Origin: Cafeteria roenbergensis
Lineage: Eukaryota; Sar; Bigyra; Bicosoecida; Cafeteriaceae
Length of the DNA stretch: 64,000 nucleotides
NCBI GenBank assembly: GCA_008330645.1
Contig: VLTN01000003.1
Location: 1,054,001-1,118,000 of the forward strand
Direction of reading: 5' to 3'
Part shown: positions 50,915 to 60,693 of the stretch, piece by piece
Layout: every line of letters starts with the position of its first letter
How positions within the stretch are numbered: the stretch's first letter is position 1
Position numbers and translations under genes: made by a program
The notes under the pieces: generated by a model
What the model was told of the DNA's origin: nothing
Databases searched by the model: none
The model's input: the letters and a program-made list of their open reading frames with translations, nothing else

Positions 50915-51680
50915 CGACGTCGTCAACGGCAGCCTCAGGCGGCGCCCGCGCCGGCAAGCCTCCCAAGTCGCCCATGCGCCTGCACGCGGAGGACTACAAG
51001 GCGGCGCCGGCGGAGCTCGTGTACCAGTTCTACAAGCGGCTCTTGAAGGAGTGGGAGCTGCAGCTGGCGGACCGGACGCGCGCGGAGGCGTCGTCAGCTG
51101 ACGGCCAGGCGGCCACCCGGCTGTTCGAGCAGACGGCTGGCTTCATGAAACCGCTGCTCGACAAGTGCAAGTACAACGTGCTGGACGAGACCATCCTGGG
51201 GCACGTGCTGCAGATGGTGCTGCTGCAGCTGGAGCGGCGCTACCGGGACGCGGGAAGCCACTACATGTCGCTGTCCATCGGACACGCGCCCTGGCCCGTG
51301 GGCGTGGGCTCCTTCGGCATCCACGAGCGAGCGTCGCGAACCAAGATCAGGGCGGACAACATCTCGCGTGAGTCTCGCCGTGCGCAGCGGGGTGGAGGGG
51401 GGGGCAGCAGACCTGCTCGCAGCTCGCTGGCGGCAGTGCCGACAGCTGCTGCCCGGTCTCGGCGCTTGAGCAAGCGACAGCTGCTGCCAGAACCCGCGCC
51501 TTGCGTCGTGGGGCCATCGCTGTTTTGCTCTCCGTGCTCGCCCCCCTCGGCTCCCCGCCGATCCGCGCAGACATAATGAACGACGAGGAGCAGCGCAAGT
51601 TCATCACGTCGCTCAAGGCGATGATGACCTTCTGCCAGAAACAGTACCCGCCCGAGCTCACCTCGAACATGGTCCGCTAG
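50431..51680 (+). CDS. PRPF18: pre-mRNA-splicing factor 18
   Basis: Exons 50431-51367 and 51571-51680 (GTGAGT donor, phase 1) encode 348 residues, close to human (342). Prp18 works with Slu7 in the second step of splicing, stabilising the exon-U5 snRNA contact. The N-terminal PSF motif is visible as LKAEIERKRREQQ. The C-terminal Prp18 helical domain runs from about residue 205: LVYQFYKRLLKEWE, then ATRLFEQTAGFMKPLL, the conserved loop GHAPWPVGVGSFGIHERASR, and in exon 2 a HIMNDEEQRKFITSLKAMMTF helix and CQKQYPP. The 100-residue linker between the two is Ala/Gly/Ser low complexity with a (TCG)n serine run at 50883-50911. Its intron sits near the 3' end, unlike most genes here. Confidence 0.96.
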
Positions 51681-51880
51681 GCTGCCACGCCGGCCCTGTC
51701 TCGCTGGATGCGGAGCGCGCACGCGGACCCTGCGGCTGCGGAGGGCCGGCGCCCGCGCCAGCGTTCGTTTTGGGCTCTGTTTGTCACGCGATCTTGCCAA
51801 GGCGACTGGTTGCAACGTCGCTCGCCGCCTTCCGCCCCCGCCCACGCACTCCACGGCATCGTTTGCCTTCCACGCGAGCC

Positions 51881-53454
51881 ATGATCCTGGGCCTTGCCAT
51901 CCTCGCGGCCTCCGCAGCAGCGGCCGGCCTGCGGCCGCAGCCCCTGGTCACTGGGTCCGGCATCAAGACGCTGTTCACCCAGTACGAAGCCGCGGCAGTT
52001 TACGACTCCGCCGGGGTGACCACCAAGGGCTACGCGGTCGGGGCCACCTGGCTCAACGAGCCCGAGGTTGCCGAGATCTTCAACGTCACGTCCGGTGAGC
52101 GCGCGCGCGCCTGGGGCCGACGATGCGCGGCCGGTTGCCGTCCGGCGCGGCTTGTCGTGGTGCAGTCCTCGCCGACCAACTGCAAGCGCCCGCCGGGTCC
52201 CCCGCGCCCTTCCGCCGCAGGAAACAAGACCGTCAAGTCGATCAACGACCCCAACTTCCACGACGAGTCCGTCTTCAAGATGGACATCGCCCAGCAGGGC
52301 ACTCGCTCCGTGGTGTCCAAGACGGCCAACGGCGAGTTCTTCTCGACCATTTACCTGTGAGCGGGCTTTGCCCTCGCTGCCCGCGCTCGGGAGCGCTCGC
52401 TGGTCCCCGCTCCCCCCCTTCCCAGTAGCGCGGGGGCACGCGGCAGCGCTTGGCCCGCCGCTTTTGAGCCCGCCCGCTCCGCTCCGCTCCCGGCCGCCTT
52501 GCCCGCAATCGCAGGCTGGACGCCGCCACCCCGACCAGTGGCGCCGAGTGGAACATGACGCTGCCCGGCACCGAGGTCCTCGCCATCGCCATCTCTGACG
52601 ACGGCTCCACAGTGGCCGTGGCGGCGCTCGCCATCGGCCCCACCTTCTCCGTGTTCGTGCTGGACGCCACGTCCGGCCAGAACCGCACCGAGTATGCCTG
52701 GCCGCTCGCGATGGCGACCACCTCCGTGCAGCTGAGCATGTCGGCCGACGGCGCCTACGTGGGCGTGCTGAGCACCCAGGGCCCCCGGTCCATCAAGGTG
52801 GACGTGATCCACTCCAGCGGCGCGCACAGCGGCCCCATCATCAACGCGTCCATCACCTCGCCCGTGGCCCAGGCCTTCGGCATGAGCTTCGACGGCACCT
52901 TCGTGGCGGCCGGCCAGGCCACCGACCTCATCGTGTGGAAGCGCGCCGCCGGCTCCCCGCTCCGCTACCAGCAGGCCTTCCAGACCACAATGAGCGACTT
53001 CTACGTGGGCGCGGCCAGCATCTCCTTCGCGGCCAAGGCCCAGGTGATGTCCGTTGCGTGGCAGCTGGCCAGCAACTCGCAGTCGCAGAACATCGTGCAG
53101 GTGTACGACGTGGTCTCGGGCAAGGCTGGCCTCAACCTCACGCTGCCCGCCGCCACCGGCTCGCTCGTCAACTGGCCCACCGGAACCGCGCTCTCCGGCG
53201 ACGGAAGCTTCGCGGTCATGTGCTGCTGGGGCGCCGAGGGCCGCCAGGCAGGCGCCGCGCAGCTCCAGGTGTTCGACGTGAAGGCAGGCAAGGCCGCCGG
53301 CTCCGTCTACACTCCCGGCTCCATGTTCGCGTGCGGAGTGGCGGACCTCGAGAGCTCCGGCCGCACCGTGGCTATCGCAGCCGGCAAGCACACCCACGCA
53401 ACGGTGATGGGCCGCGGAGGTGACCTCGTCGCCGTCGAGCTGACTGCCGCATGA
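51881..53454 (+). CDS. secreted beta-propeller-like protein of unknown function
   Basis: Exons 51881-52094, 52221-52356 and 52515-53454 (phases 1 and 2) encode 429 residues. Residues 1-16 form a signal peptide (ILGLAILAASAAAA). The rest is a series of four-stranded blades: VLAIAISDDGSTVAVAAL, VQLSMSADGAYVGVLST, AQAFGMSFDGTFVAAGQ, SAVMCCWG-type strands and GVADLESSGRTVAIAAG, each with the small-x-D-G turn of WD40/PQQ/quinoprotein propellers. Several N-x-S/T sites (NVTS, NKT, NRT, NAS, NLT) fit a glycosylated lumenal or extracellular protein. No catalytic motif or membrane anchor is visible. I do not recognise the family; a lumenal or cell-surface scaffold is the most I would infer. Confidence 0.8.
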
Positions 53455-53568
53455 GTGCCGGCTGGCCGCGGGCTCCCGGCGCGTCGAGCCGGTGGGCGCC
53501 CCGCTCTGCCCCGCTTTGGGACGGGCGGCGACCCCGGAGACGGGCTGGTGGACCGTGCTTCACTATTG

Positions 53569-53584
53569 CGCGCGCGCGCGCGCG
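53569..53584. repeat. (CG)8 dinucleotide run
   Basis: Alternating CG run in intergenic DNA; such runs favour Z-DNA. Likely a simple repeat. Confidence 0.8.
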
Positions 53585-53973
53585 TGACGGGGCGGCGCTG
53601 CGCTGCGCTGCCATCCGCGGAAGCGTGCCGAGCAGACTCGCGCCACCTGCCCGTCCCAAACGAGCGCGAACATCGCACACCCCCCCCGTAACCGAATGCT
53701 TGTGGCGCACGCAAGCCGCACCAGTCGCTTTTGGCTTCGGGGACGAAGAGCGAGAGCTTGGTTCTCGAGAGAGTGGCTGAGCGTTTGGCCGCCTGGTGGG
53801 CGCGGGGCGGAGCGAACCTGCAATTCTTCCTGTTCGATAGCGCGGCAACGGCGGGGACGGAGACCTCGCGACCAGGCCGCTCGCCCGGGAGGTCGGCCCT
53901 CCCCCGCCCCCGCCTGGCGACATGCACATTTTGGCGGCGAACTGTTCAATCAGCCAGCGCGTCTCGCTGAGCC

Positions 53974-53985
53974 GGGGGGGGGGGG
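53974..53985 (+). repeat. 12-base poly-G tract
   Basis: Uninterrupted run of 12 G just downstream of the acyl-CoA synthetase stop codon on the other strand. Confidence 0.8.
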
Positions 53986-53989
53986 AGGC

Positions 53990-55861
53990 TCACGAGAGGT
54001 TCCTGAGCATCCGGCGGAGGATCTTGCCGGCCGCGCTCTTGGGGATGTGGTCGATGAACACCACCTCGTGGAGGTGCTTGTACGCGGAGGTCTTGGAGGC
54101 CACGGCGTTGCGAACGGCCTCCTCGGTGGCGGCCTCGCCTGCCTCGCCCTCGGCCCTGACGACGAAGGCCTTGGGGCGCTCGCCGTCGCGCTCGTGCAGC
54201 ACCGGGACCACGGCCGCGTCGGCCACGCCCGGGCACTCCAGGATGAGGCCCTCGAGCTCTGCGGGCGCGACCTGCATCCCCTTGACCTTGATGAGCTCCT
54301 TGAGGCGGTCAACGATGAAGGTGTGGCCGTTCTCCTCCACGCGCGCGATGTCCCCGGTGCGGAGGAAGCCGTCCGGGAGGATGGTCTCCTGGGTTGCCTT
54401 GTCGTTGTTGAGGTAGCCGAGCATCACGTTGGGGCCCTTGACGCAGAGCTCTCCCTCCTCGCCGTACCCGAGCTCCTCCTTGGTGTCGGGGTCGATGATC
54501 TTGGAGTAGCAGGAGGGGGCGAGGAAGCCCACGGAGCCGGACACGTTGTGCTTGGGGTGGGTGAAGTGGGAGACGGGGGAGAGCTCGGTCATGCCGTAGC
54601 CCTGGCGCACCGACACGTCAAGGCGCTTCTCGACGGCGCTCTGCGTGCCGGCGTCCAGCGGGGCCGCGCCCGAGAAGATGACGCGGAGCTTGGAGAGGTC
54701 CGCCGAGTCCACGACGGGGTGCTTGGCGAGGAACAGGATGAGGGGCGGCACGAGCGGGGCCCAGGTCACGCCGTACTTTTGCAGGACCTCGAGGAAGGGC
54801 TGCGGCTCGAACTTGGGGAGCATCACCACGGAGGCGCCCTGCCGCAGGGCAGCCTGGCAGACGACGGTCATGGCGTAGATGTGGTAGGCCGGCAGCAGGC
54901 CGAGGACGACGTCCGACTCGGTCATGTCCAGGTTGTGCTCCGGGTGCTGCACGATCTGCTGCACGTTCGCAACCAGGTTGCGGTGCGAGAGCATCGTGCC
55001 CTTGGGAAGCCCCGTCGTGCCGCTCGAGTAGGGGAGCGCGAAGCAGTCGTCCGGCTTGAACGAGTCGATGGTCTTGGCCTCGATCCCGCGGTCCTCGAAC
55101 AGGAACGCGCCGCTCTCCTCCCCGACGTACGCCACCTCCTTCACGCACCCCGCCTCCTCCGCGGCGGCCTCCACCGTCTCGCGGAACGCGGGCAGGGTCA
55201 CGACAGTCGAGGTGGAGCTGTCGCGCAGCTGGTGGGCCAGCTCGGACGCGGTCGCGAGCGGGGAGCTCGTGGTCACCCTGCCGCCGGCAACGCCGGCCGC
55301 GTTGAACGCAACGATGTACTCGGGGATGTTGGGAAGGTGGATCCCGAGCGTCTGCGAAGTCGCGCCAACGCGTGGCGGCGCGCGGGAAAACTCGGCGCTG
55401 GGCACCCGTCATGTGTTGAACCGCGAGGCCATCAGCGTGGTCGGCGCCCCCCTCAACTCCCGTGCATCGGCCGTCTGAGGGGCCCAGCCTGACCCCGCGC
55501 CAGAGGGCTTCCTAGCGCTCCACAAGCGCGGCTTCCGGCTTGCGGGCAGCGGATCGGCGCTTCGCGCGCAAGCGCTCACCTTGTCGGGGCCAAATCCGCG
55601 GTCGACCAGCGTTTGCGCGGCCGAGCCGATGCGCGTCGAGAGCTCGCTGTACTTGATGCTCCTGCCCGACAGGCCATCGATGAGCGCGGGCTTGTCCCCA
55701 AACTTGTGCGCGTTTTCAAGCAGGTAGTCGGTCACGCTCAGGTCGGGCACGTCGATCTCGCCGTAGCGGGGCTCGAACACGATGGTCCGCGCGCCTGTCA
55801 TCACAGGCGCGGCCTGGACGGCAAGCAGCCGAGACGCGGAGCGCGATGCGCGGGCGAGCAT
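53990..55861 (-). CDS. acyl-CoA synthetase, 4-coumarate-CoA ligase-like (AMP-binding)
   Basis: Exons 55861-55580 and 55351-53990 (GTGAGC donor, phase 0) give 547 residues, typical for the 4CL/ACS clade of adenylate-forming enzymes. They activate a carboxylic acid with ATP and transfer it to CoA. Landmarks: P-loop-like YSSGTTGLPKG (residues 202-212), LPAYHIYAM, QGYGMTELSP, GEEGELCVKGP, FLRTGDIA, DRLKELIKVKG and the catalytic lysine motif PKSAAGKILRR. The first 25 residues are Arg/Ala/Ser-rich and hydrophobic, suggesting mitochondrial import; no peroxisomal C-terminal signal is present (ends NLS). The acid substrate cannot be read from the sequence, but the neighbouring 3-ketoacyl-CoA reductase and GPAT suggest fatty acids. 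Lignin-type coumarate use is unlikely here. Confidence 0.93.
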
Positions 55862-56131
55862 TGTGGAGTCCGCGGTGTCGTTAGCGAGAGTGCCGGGCAG
55901 CTGCGCGGGGCGGAGCTGGTGGATTGGCTCTTGCTGCCCGGCTCGGCAGAGGCTGCCGCCTGCTCGCAGGCACGCAGGCCAGAGGCTGCTCGGGTCTGCT
56001 CGAGCGCACGGGGGAGGAGGCGTTCGCGCGCATGCTCGATGCAGAGTGCAGGTGCACGCGTGCGTGTGGGTTGCGGCACCGCGCCGTTGCGACCGGGCGC
56101 CGAAAGCGCCGTTGCAGCAGTTGCCACGCGA

Positions 56132-57390
56132 TCACTCGGACTTGCCCTCGGCAGCCTTGGCCTTGCACTTCTTGAGGAACGCCTTGCGGAGGCCGTTGTG
56201 CATGGACATGATGCCCATCTTGAGCAAGGGGCTGGGCAGGCGGAGGAGGACCCAGTCCTGGATCTTGTGCGACCAGTGCGGCACGGACTTGATCTCGCCG
56301 CTGGTGATGGCCGCGAGCATGCTCCGCGCGAAGGCGGACGGGGACGGGGAGAACATGGTGGGCTTGCGGATCTTGGCCATCTTGGTGGCCACGAAGTAGG
56401 GGAACTGCACTTGCACGGTGACGCCCTTGCCCTGCGCGGAGAGGCGGCCAGCGAGCGGGCAGGGGGCAGCGGGGGCTCGCAGCAGGGGCGTGGGCGTGGG
56501 CGGGGGCAGGGGCGGGGAGCAGCGGGTCCGGGGAGGGCCGCGCTGCGCTGGAGCGCCGGGCGCGCGAGCAAGCCCTGCCGACTCACTTCGCACTCGTAGG
56601 CGAGGGACTTTGCGAAGTTCTCGATGAAGGCCTTGCAGCCGCCGTACTCGGCGTAGAGGGGCGCGCCAAGGGGCATGCGGCCGTGGGCGGAGCTGACGAA
56701 GAGGACGGCGCCGCTGCGGCGCTCCTTCATGCCGGGAAGCACCAGCTCGGTCATGCGGAGGGCGGAGAGGACGTTGACGTTGAGCATCTGGCGCGAGGAG
56801 TCGGCGCTGCCCATGCGGTCGGCGCGCTGCAGCTCCTCGAAGGGCATCGCGCCGGGGTAGGACACGCCGACGTTGTTCACGAGCAGGCCGATGTCGCCCT
56901 GGATGTCCGCGAGCTCGGCCTTGAGCTCGCCGTAAAGCTTGGTCACGTCCTCGCGGCCAAAGTCGGCGACCACGATGCGCACGCGGGTGGCGTCCTCGGG
57001 GCAGCCGGCCTTGGAGAGGATCTCCTTCTTGGCCTCCTCCAGCTTGGCAGCGTTCCGGGCCACAATGGCGACGCTGTGGCCCCCCTTGCACAGCTCGATG
57101 GCGAGGCCCTTGCCGATGCCGTCGCTGGCGCCGGTGACCACAGCCCACTTGCCGAAGCGCGTGGTCTTGGCCGGGGACGAAAAGCAGGCGCCGAGGACAT
57201 CGAGGATCATGTCAAACACGTCCGAGGCGACGCGCGCCACGGTGATGAGGCCCACCACGACGAGCACGAGCGCCAGCGGCGTGAGCTTGCCGCTCAAGCC
57301 CGTCGTCGCGCCCGGGATGGACACGGCCGGGATGACATTCTCGAGCGCGCTGTTGATCGCGATCACGGCCTTGTGGACGGCGATGGCCAT
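56132..57390 (-). CDS. HSD17B12: very-long-chain 3-ketoacyl-CoA reductase (microsomal, HSD17B12/KCR)
   Basis: Exons 57390-56587 and 56431-56132 (GTGAGT donor, phase 0) give 367 residues, slightly longer than human (312). The enzyme reduces 3-ketoacyl-CoA with NADPH in the second step of ER fatty-acid elongation. It shows an N-terminal membrane helix (LALVLVVVGLITVARVA), the Rossmann motif TGASDGIGKG from Thr86, NNVGVSYPG, a serine strand VLFVSSAHG, and the catalytic YGGCK with Tyr249 and Lys253. The C-terminus (VPHWSHKIQDW and a hydrophobic LLRLPSPLLKMGI) matches the family's second membrane-associated segment. It lies 270 bp from the acyl-CoA synthetase start, tandem on the same strand, so related function is plausible. 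Confidence 0.94.
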
Positions 57391-57520
57391 CTTGGCGGTC
57401 TCTCCGGGGGTGCCGGAAGAGAGGCTGCCACGACCTTTCGGATCGACCGCCGGCAGAGCCGAGATTGAACGGCGGCTGCGCCCGCCGGGCCGACGGCACC
57501 TGCAGCCCGGAGGCAGCAAC
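57391..57520. promoter_or_regulatory. divergent promoter region, 3-ketoacyl-CoA reductase / small unknown gene
   Basis: 130 bp between outward-facing starts, the tightest head-to-head spacing here. No motif identified. Confidence 0.5.
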
Positions 57521-58432
57521 ATGGCGGACCGCAAACCGAAGATCTCGGCACGTGGGTCGTCAACCGCTTCGCCGTCGGCGGCGGCCACCGCAACACCAAC
57601 GGTGGCGCCCGAGGCTGACGAGGCGCCTGCTTTCTACGCCAAGTACGGCCAGCGCATGCCAACTCCGTCTCCTGTGAGAGTCCCGGGCTCCATCGCGCAG
57701 GACCTTGGGGGTTGTAGGCGTGCAGGCGCGGTGCTCCTGGGTCGGGGCTGCCGCCCGCGGCGGGATTTCGAGGCAAGCGACCTCGGCCCCGCTCTCGCCC
57801 GCGCGCGCGGTCCCGCGGCGGCGGCCCTTGCGCCCCAGCTCGCCCAAACATGTCCGGCTCGACTTGGCCGTCATGCGACCCCCCTGCCCTCCCCTCATCA
57901 CCATCTCTTTGTGCAGGGCTCCGGCGACCGGGTGTTCTACGAGAGCCTTTACAAGGAGAACCCCGCGAGGTGCGCCGCCCAGCCGCCCCAGACCCCGCTC
58001 ACGCGCTGCCGAGGCGCCGGAGCTGCGCTAGAGCTGCGCTAGAGCTACGCCGGAGCTCGTGTAGAGGTGTGCCTCGGGATATCGGGCAGGCCCCTGCTCG
58101 GCAGCGTGCCTCGAGAGCGCGCCCGGGCACGAGCCGATGCCGCCCCACCCACCCCCGTCTGCCCGCCGCCGCCCCTGTGCCGCTCCGCGTCCCGCAGCAA
58201 CATGGCCGTGGTGTGGATGGTGGAGCACGGCGTGTTCTCCAAGGACGTCGCGCAGGCGATGGCGCCCCGTTACGAGGAGGCCAAGCTCGCCATGAAGGCC
58301 ATGTCGGTGCCCACGGTGGCGCCCACTGGATCAACAACGGCCAAGACCGTCGCCAAGGTCGTGGCGCAGCCCGCCGTCGACCCCGGCGTGTCCCTCGGCG
58401 GCGACGAGACTGTGGGCCGCATCGGCATCTGA
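57521..58432 (+). CDS. small conserved-looking protein of unknown function
   Basis: Exons 57521-57673, 57917-57969 and 58198-58432 (phases 0 and 2) encode 146 residues. The exons carry protein-like sequence that joins without a break: FYAKYGQRMPTPSP, then GSGDRVFYESLYKENPA, then SNMAVVWMVEHGVFSKDVA. A repeated aromatic/acidic pattern, FYESLYKENP followed by a helix with VEHG, is the part most likely to be conserved; I do not recognise the family. The first 35 residues are Ala/Thr/Ser/Pro low complexity. It has no signal peptide or membrane helix and the tail is Ala/Val/Thr-rich. Real coding status rests on three phase-consistent junctions with GTGAGA/GCAG and GTGCGC/GCAG sites and on its position 130 bp from the reductase start. 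Confidence 0.72.
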
Positions 58433-58860
58433 GCCCCGCGCGGCCAGGCTCAGCCCCGATGGCGGCGCGCTTCGTCCGGTTGAACTGCGTGTGTGTTGCA
58501 TTGTTGCGTGCCGCCCGGCGACCCCAGCGCAGACGCCCCCCGCCCCGCGAAAGGCTTGATTTCGGCGCCAGAAGTGCACTCGCGCCGCGCTAGGTGGGCC
58601 CTGCCCCGCCGCATTCCTCGTCCGGCAGGAACGCGGCGCGATTGGCGCGTGTGGCTTGTGTCTGCGCCGCCGCGCCGCATCTTGCGGGCATCGCGTGGGC
58701 GTGCGTCGCCGCCGGAGCCGAAACGAACAGCTCTGTCGGCGGCACTGCCCTTGCACAAAAGAAACGGCGATTGCAGCAAGGCGATCCCGCGGGGACGCCT
58801 GCCGCGACTAGCACTCGGCAGGGCCGTGCGGAGCATCCTCGTGCAGGAGTTCCAGCCGTC
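58433..58860. other. intergenic region between two plus-strand genes
   Basis: 428 bp holding the 3' end of the small gene and the promoter of the acyltransferase. An in-frame ATG upstream (58594) could extend the acyltransferase by 89 residues, so part of this may be coding. Confidence 0.45.
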
Positions 58861-60484
58861 ATGCGGCCGTCCTCGTCCGCGCTGGCGCTGGCGGAGACCA
58901 GCGCCGAGCAAGAGCTGCTGGAGCATTTGGCCATGCAGACCCCGCGGCTGACGGCCATGCGCATGAGCCCGCGCCTCAAGGCCGCGGGGGGACCGGTGCG
59001 CGTCCCCAGCCTTTCCTCGTTCCCGGTTGCGGCGGGGTCCGGGGGGGCTGCGGAGGCCGGCTCGCTGGAAGCCGCAGCGCCATCGGCACAGGCGCATCAC
59101 GCGGACCCGGCCATCACCCTGGCCGCAACGCTGCTGAAGCAGGGGGTCGGCAACCTGGTCGACGACTCATTCAACCGCTGCTTCGAGGAGCGGGAGCCGG
59201 AGCCCTGGAACTGGAACATTTACCTGTTCCCGGCCTGGGTTCTGGGCCTCGTCATCAGGTTCGGCGTGCTGTTCCCGCTGCGGGCGCTGGCGCTCGTGCT
59301 GGGCAACCTCGTCTTCTTCGCGTGCTATGCTGTGCTGGAGTTTACCCCTTTCATCCCCACGCGCATGCGGATGGCGGCGCACCTCTGGTGAGGGCCCTTG
59401 GCGCGGCCAGCGCACGCCTTCAAGTCGCACAACACGGGGGTCGCGCTGGCGCCCACGCCCGCGCCCGCGCCCGCCGCTGCCTTTGCCCCGTCTCCCTGCA
59501 CCGCCCCCCCTCACCTTGATTGTCTTTCGACCCCTCCCCCACGCCTGTCCGTGGCCTCGCAGGCTGATCCAGATGCTCTGCTCCGCGTTCGTGATGAGCT
59601 GGTCGGGCGTGATCCGCTTCCACGGCGCTCGGCCCGTGGCCAAGCCCGGCAAGCCGCCTGGCATCTTCGTGGCCAACCACTCGTCAATGATCGACTTCGT
59701 TGTCCTCCAGCAGAGCCACAACTACGCCGTGGTGGGGCAGAAGCACGGCGGCTGGGTGGCCTTCTTCCAGGATCGTGTGCTCGCCGCGCTGGACTGCATC
59801 TGGTTCGACCGGTCCGACTCTGACAACAAGGCGCTCGTCGCTCAGCGCCTCGAGGAGCACGCCCACGACCCCGCGCGCGTGCCCATCCTCGTCTTCCCCG
59901 AGGGCACCTGCGTGAACAATCAGTACACTATCATGTTCCGCAAAACCGTCTTCGCCCTCGACGTGCCCATCAACCCCATCGCCATCAAGTACAACGACAT
60001 CTTCGTGCCCGGCTACTGGAACAGCCGCCGCCAGGGCTTCGGCGCCCACCTCTTCACCCTCATGACCTCCTGGGCCCTCGTCTGCGACGTCTACTACATG
60101 GACCCGATGACCCGCCGCGCGGGCGAGAAGGACGTCGACTTTGCAAAGCGCGTGCAGTACGCCATCGCGCGCCGCGCGGGCCTCAAGGCCGTGGACTGGG
60201 ACGGCTACATGAAGTACTGGTCGCCCTCGGACCGCTTCATCCGAAACCGCCGCTCGCAGTGCGCAGAGTATCTCCTGGCCGAAACACGCATGCGCGTGGC
60301 GGACTCGCCTCCGGCGGACAAGCACTCCCGCAGCCTTTCCGCCCCCGACGCGTCGGCCGGCATCGCCCCGGCCGCCTCCGTGCTGGGAACGCTTCGCGCC
60401 TCCCGCGACGCCGCTGGCGACGGCGTGTCCAAGCGCCACCCCGCCTCGGCCGACGCCGAGGACTGCGGCCTCTCCCTCGAGTGA
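58861..60484 (+). CDS. GPAT3/4: glycerol-3-phosphate acyltransferase, GPAT3/GPAT4/GPAT9 type
   Basis: Exons 58861-59387 and 59563-60484 (GTGAGG donor, phase 2) give 482 residues. The enzyme acylates glycerol-3-phosphate at the ER, the committed step to phosphatidate and triacylglycerol. Acyltransferase motif I NHSSMID carries catalytic His215 and Asp220; motif II is IWFDRSD, motif III is FPEGTCVNN, and the family continues with IAIKYND, YWNSRRQGF, LMTSWALVCDVYYMDPMTR and a GLKAVDWDGYMKY close, matching GPAT3/4 rather than LPAAT or LPCAT. Two adjacent membrane segments lie at residues 116-162 before the catalytic domain. The last 75 residues are Ser/Ala-rich. An upstream in-frame ATG at 58594 is possible but adds only low-complexity sequence. 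Confidence 0.93.
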
Positions 60485-60693
60485 GTGTCGCATACACGTA
60501 CCAGGTTGCGTGCGGGCGTCTGTGTGACGCTGCCATGCCTGTCCGATGCAAGAGGCTTCGTTGCGCTCACTCGGAGTGGCCCCAGCTCACCCGCCCGGCC
60601 AGGCCAACCCGCTCGATCCGGCACACACCAAAAACATGCAATTCGCAAGAGCCGGCCGAGCCCCTGCGGCCGCGCAGGCGCCCAGCGAGGCCC

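Larger units (their letters stand above)
53455..53989. other. convergent intergenic region
   Basis: 535 bp between the propeller gene (+) and acyl-CoA synthetase (-) stops. It carries a (CG)n run at 53569-53584 and a 12-base G run at 53974-53985 immediately downstream of the synthetase stop. Open frames on both strands look compositional only. Confidence 0.5.

Noticed and set aside
53696-55492. 598-codon plus-strand frame opposite the acyl-CoA synthetase
   Set aside because: Antisense shadow; the minus frame has every AMP-binding motif.
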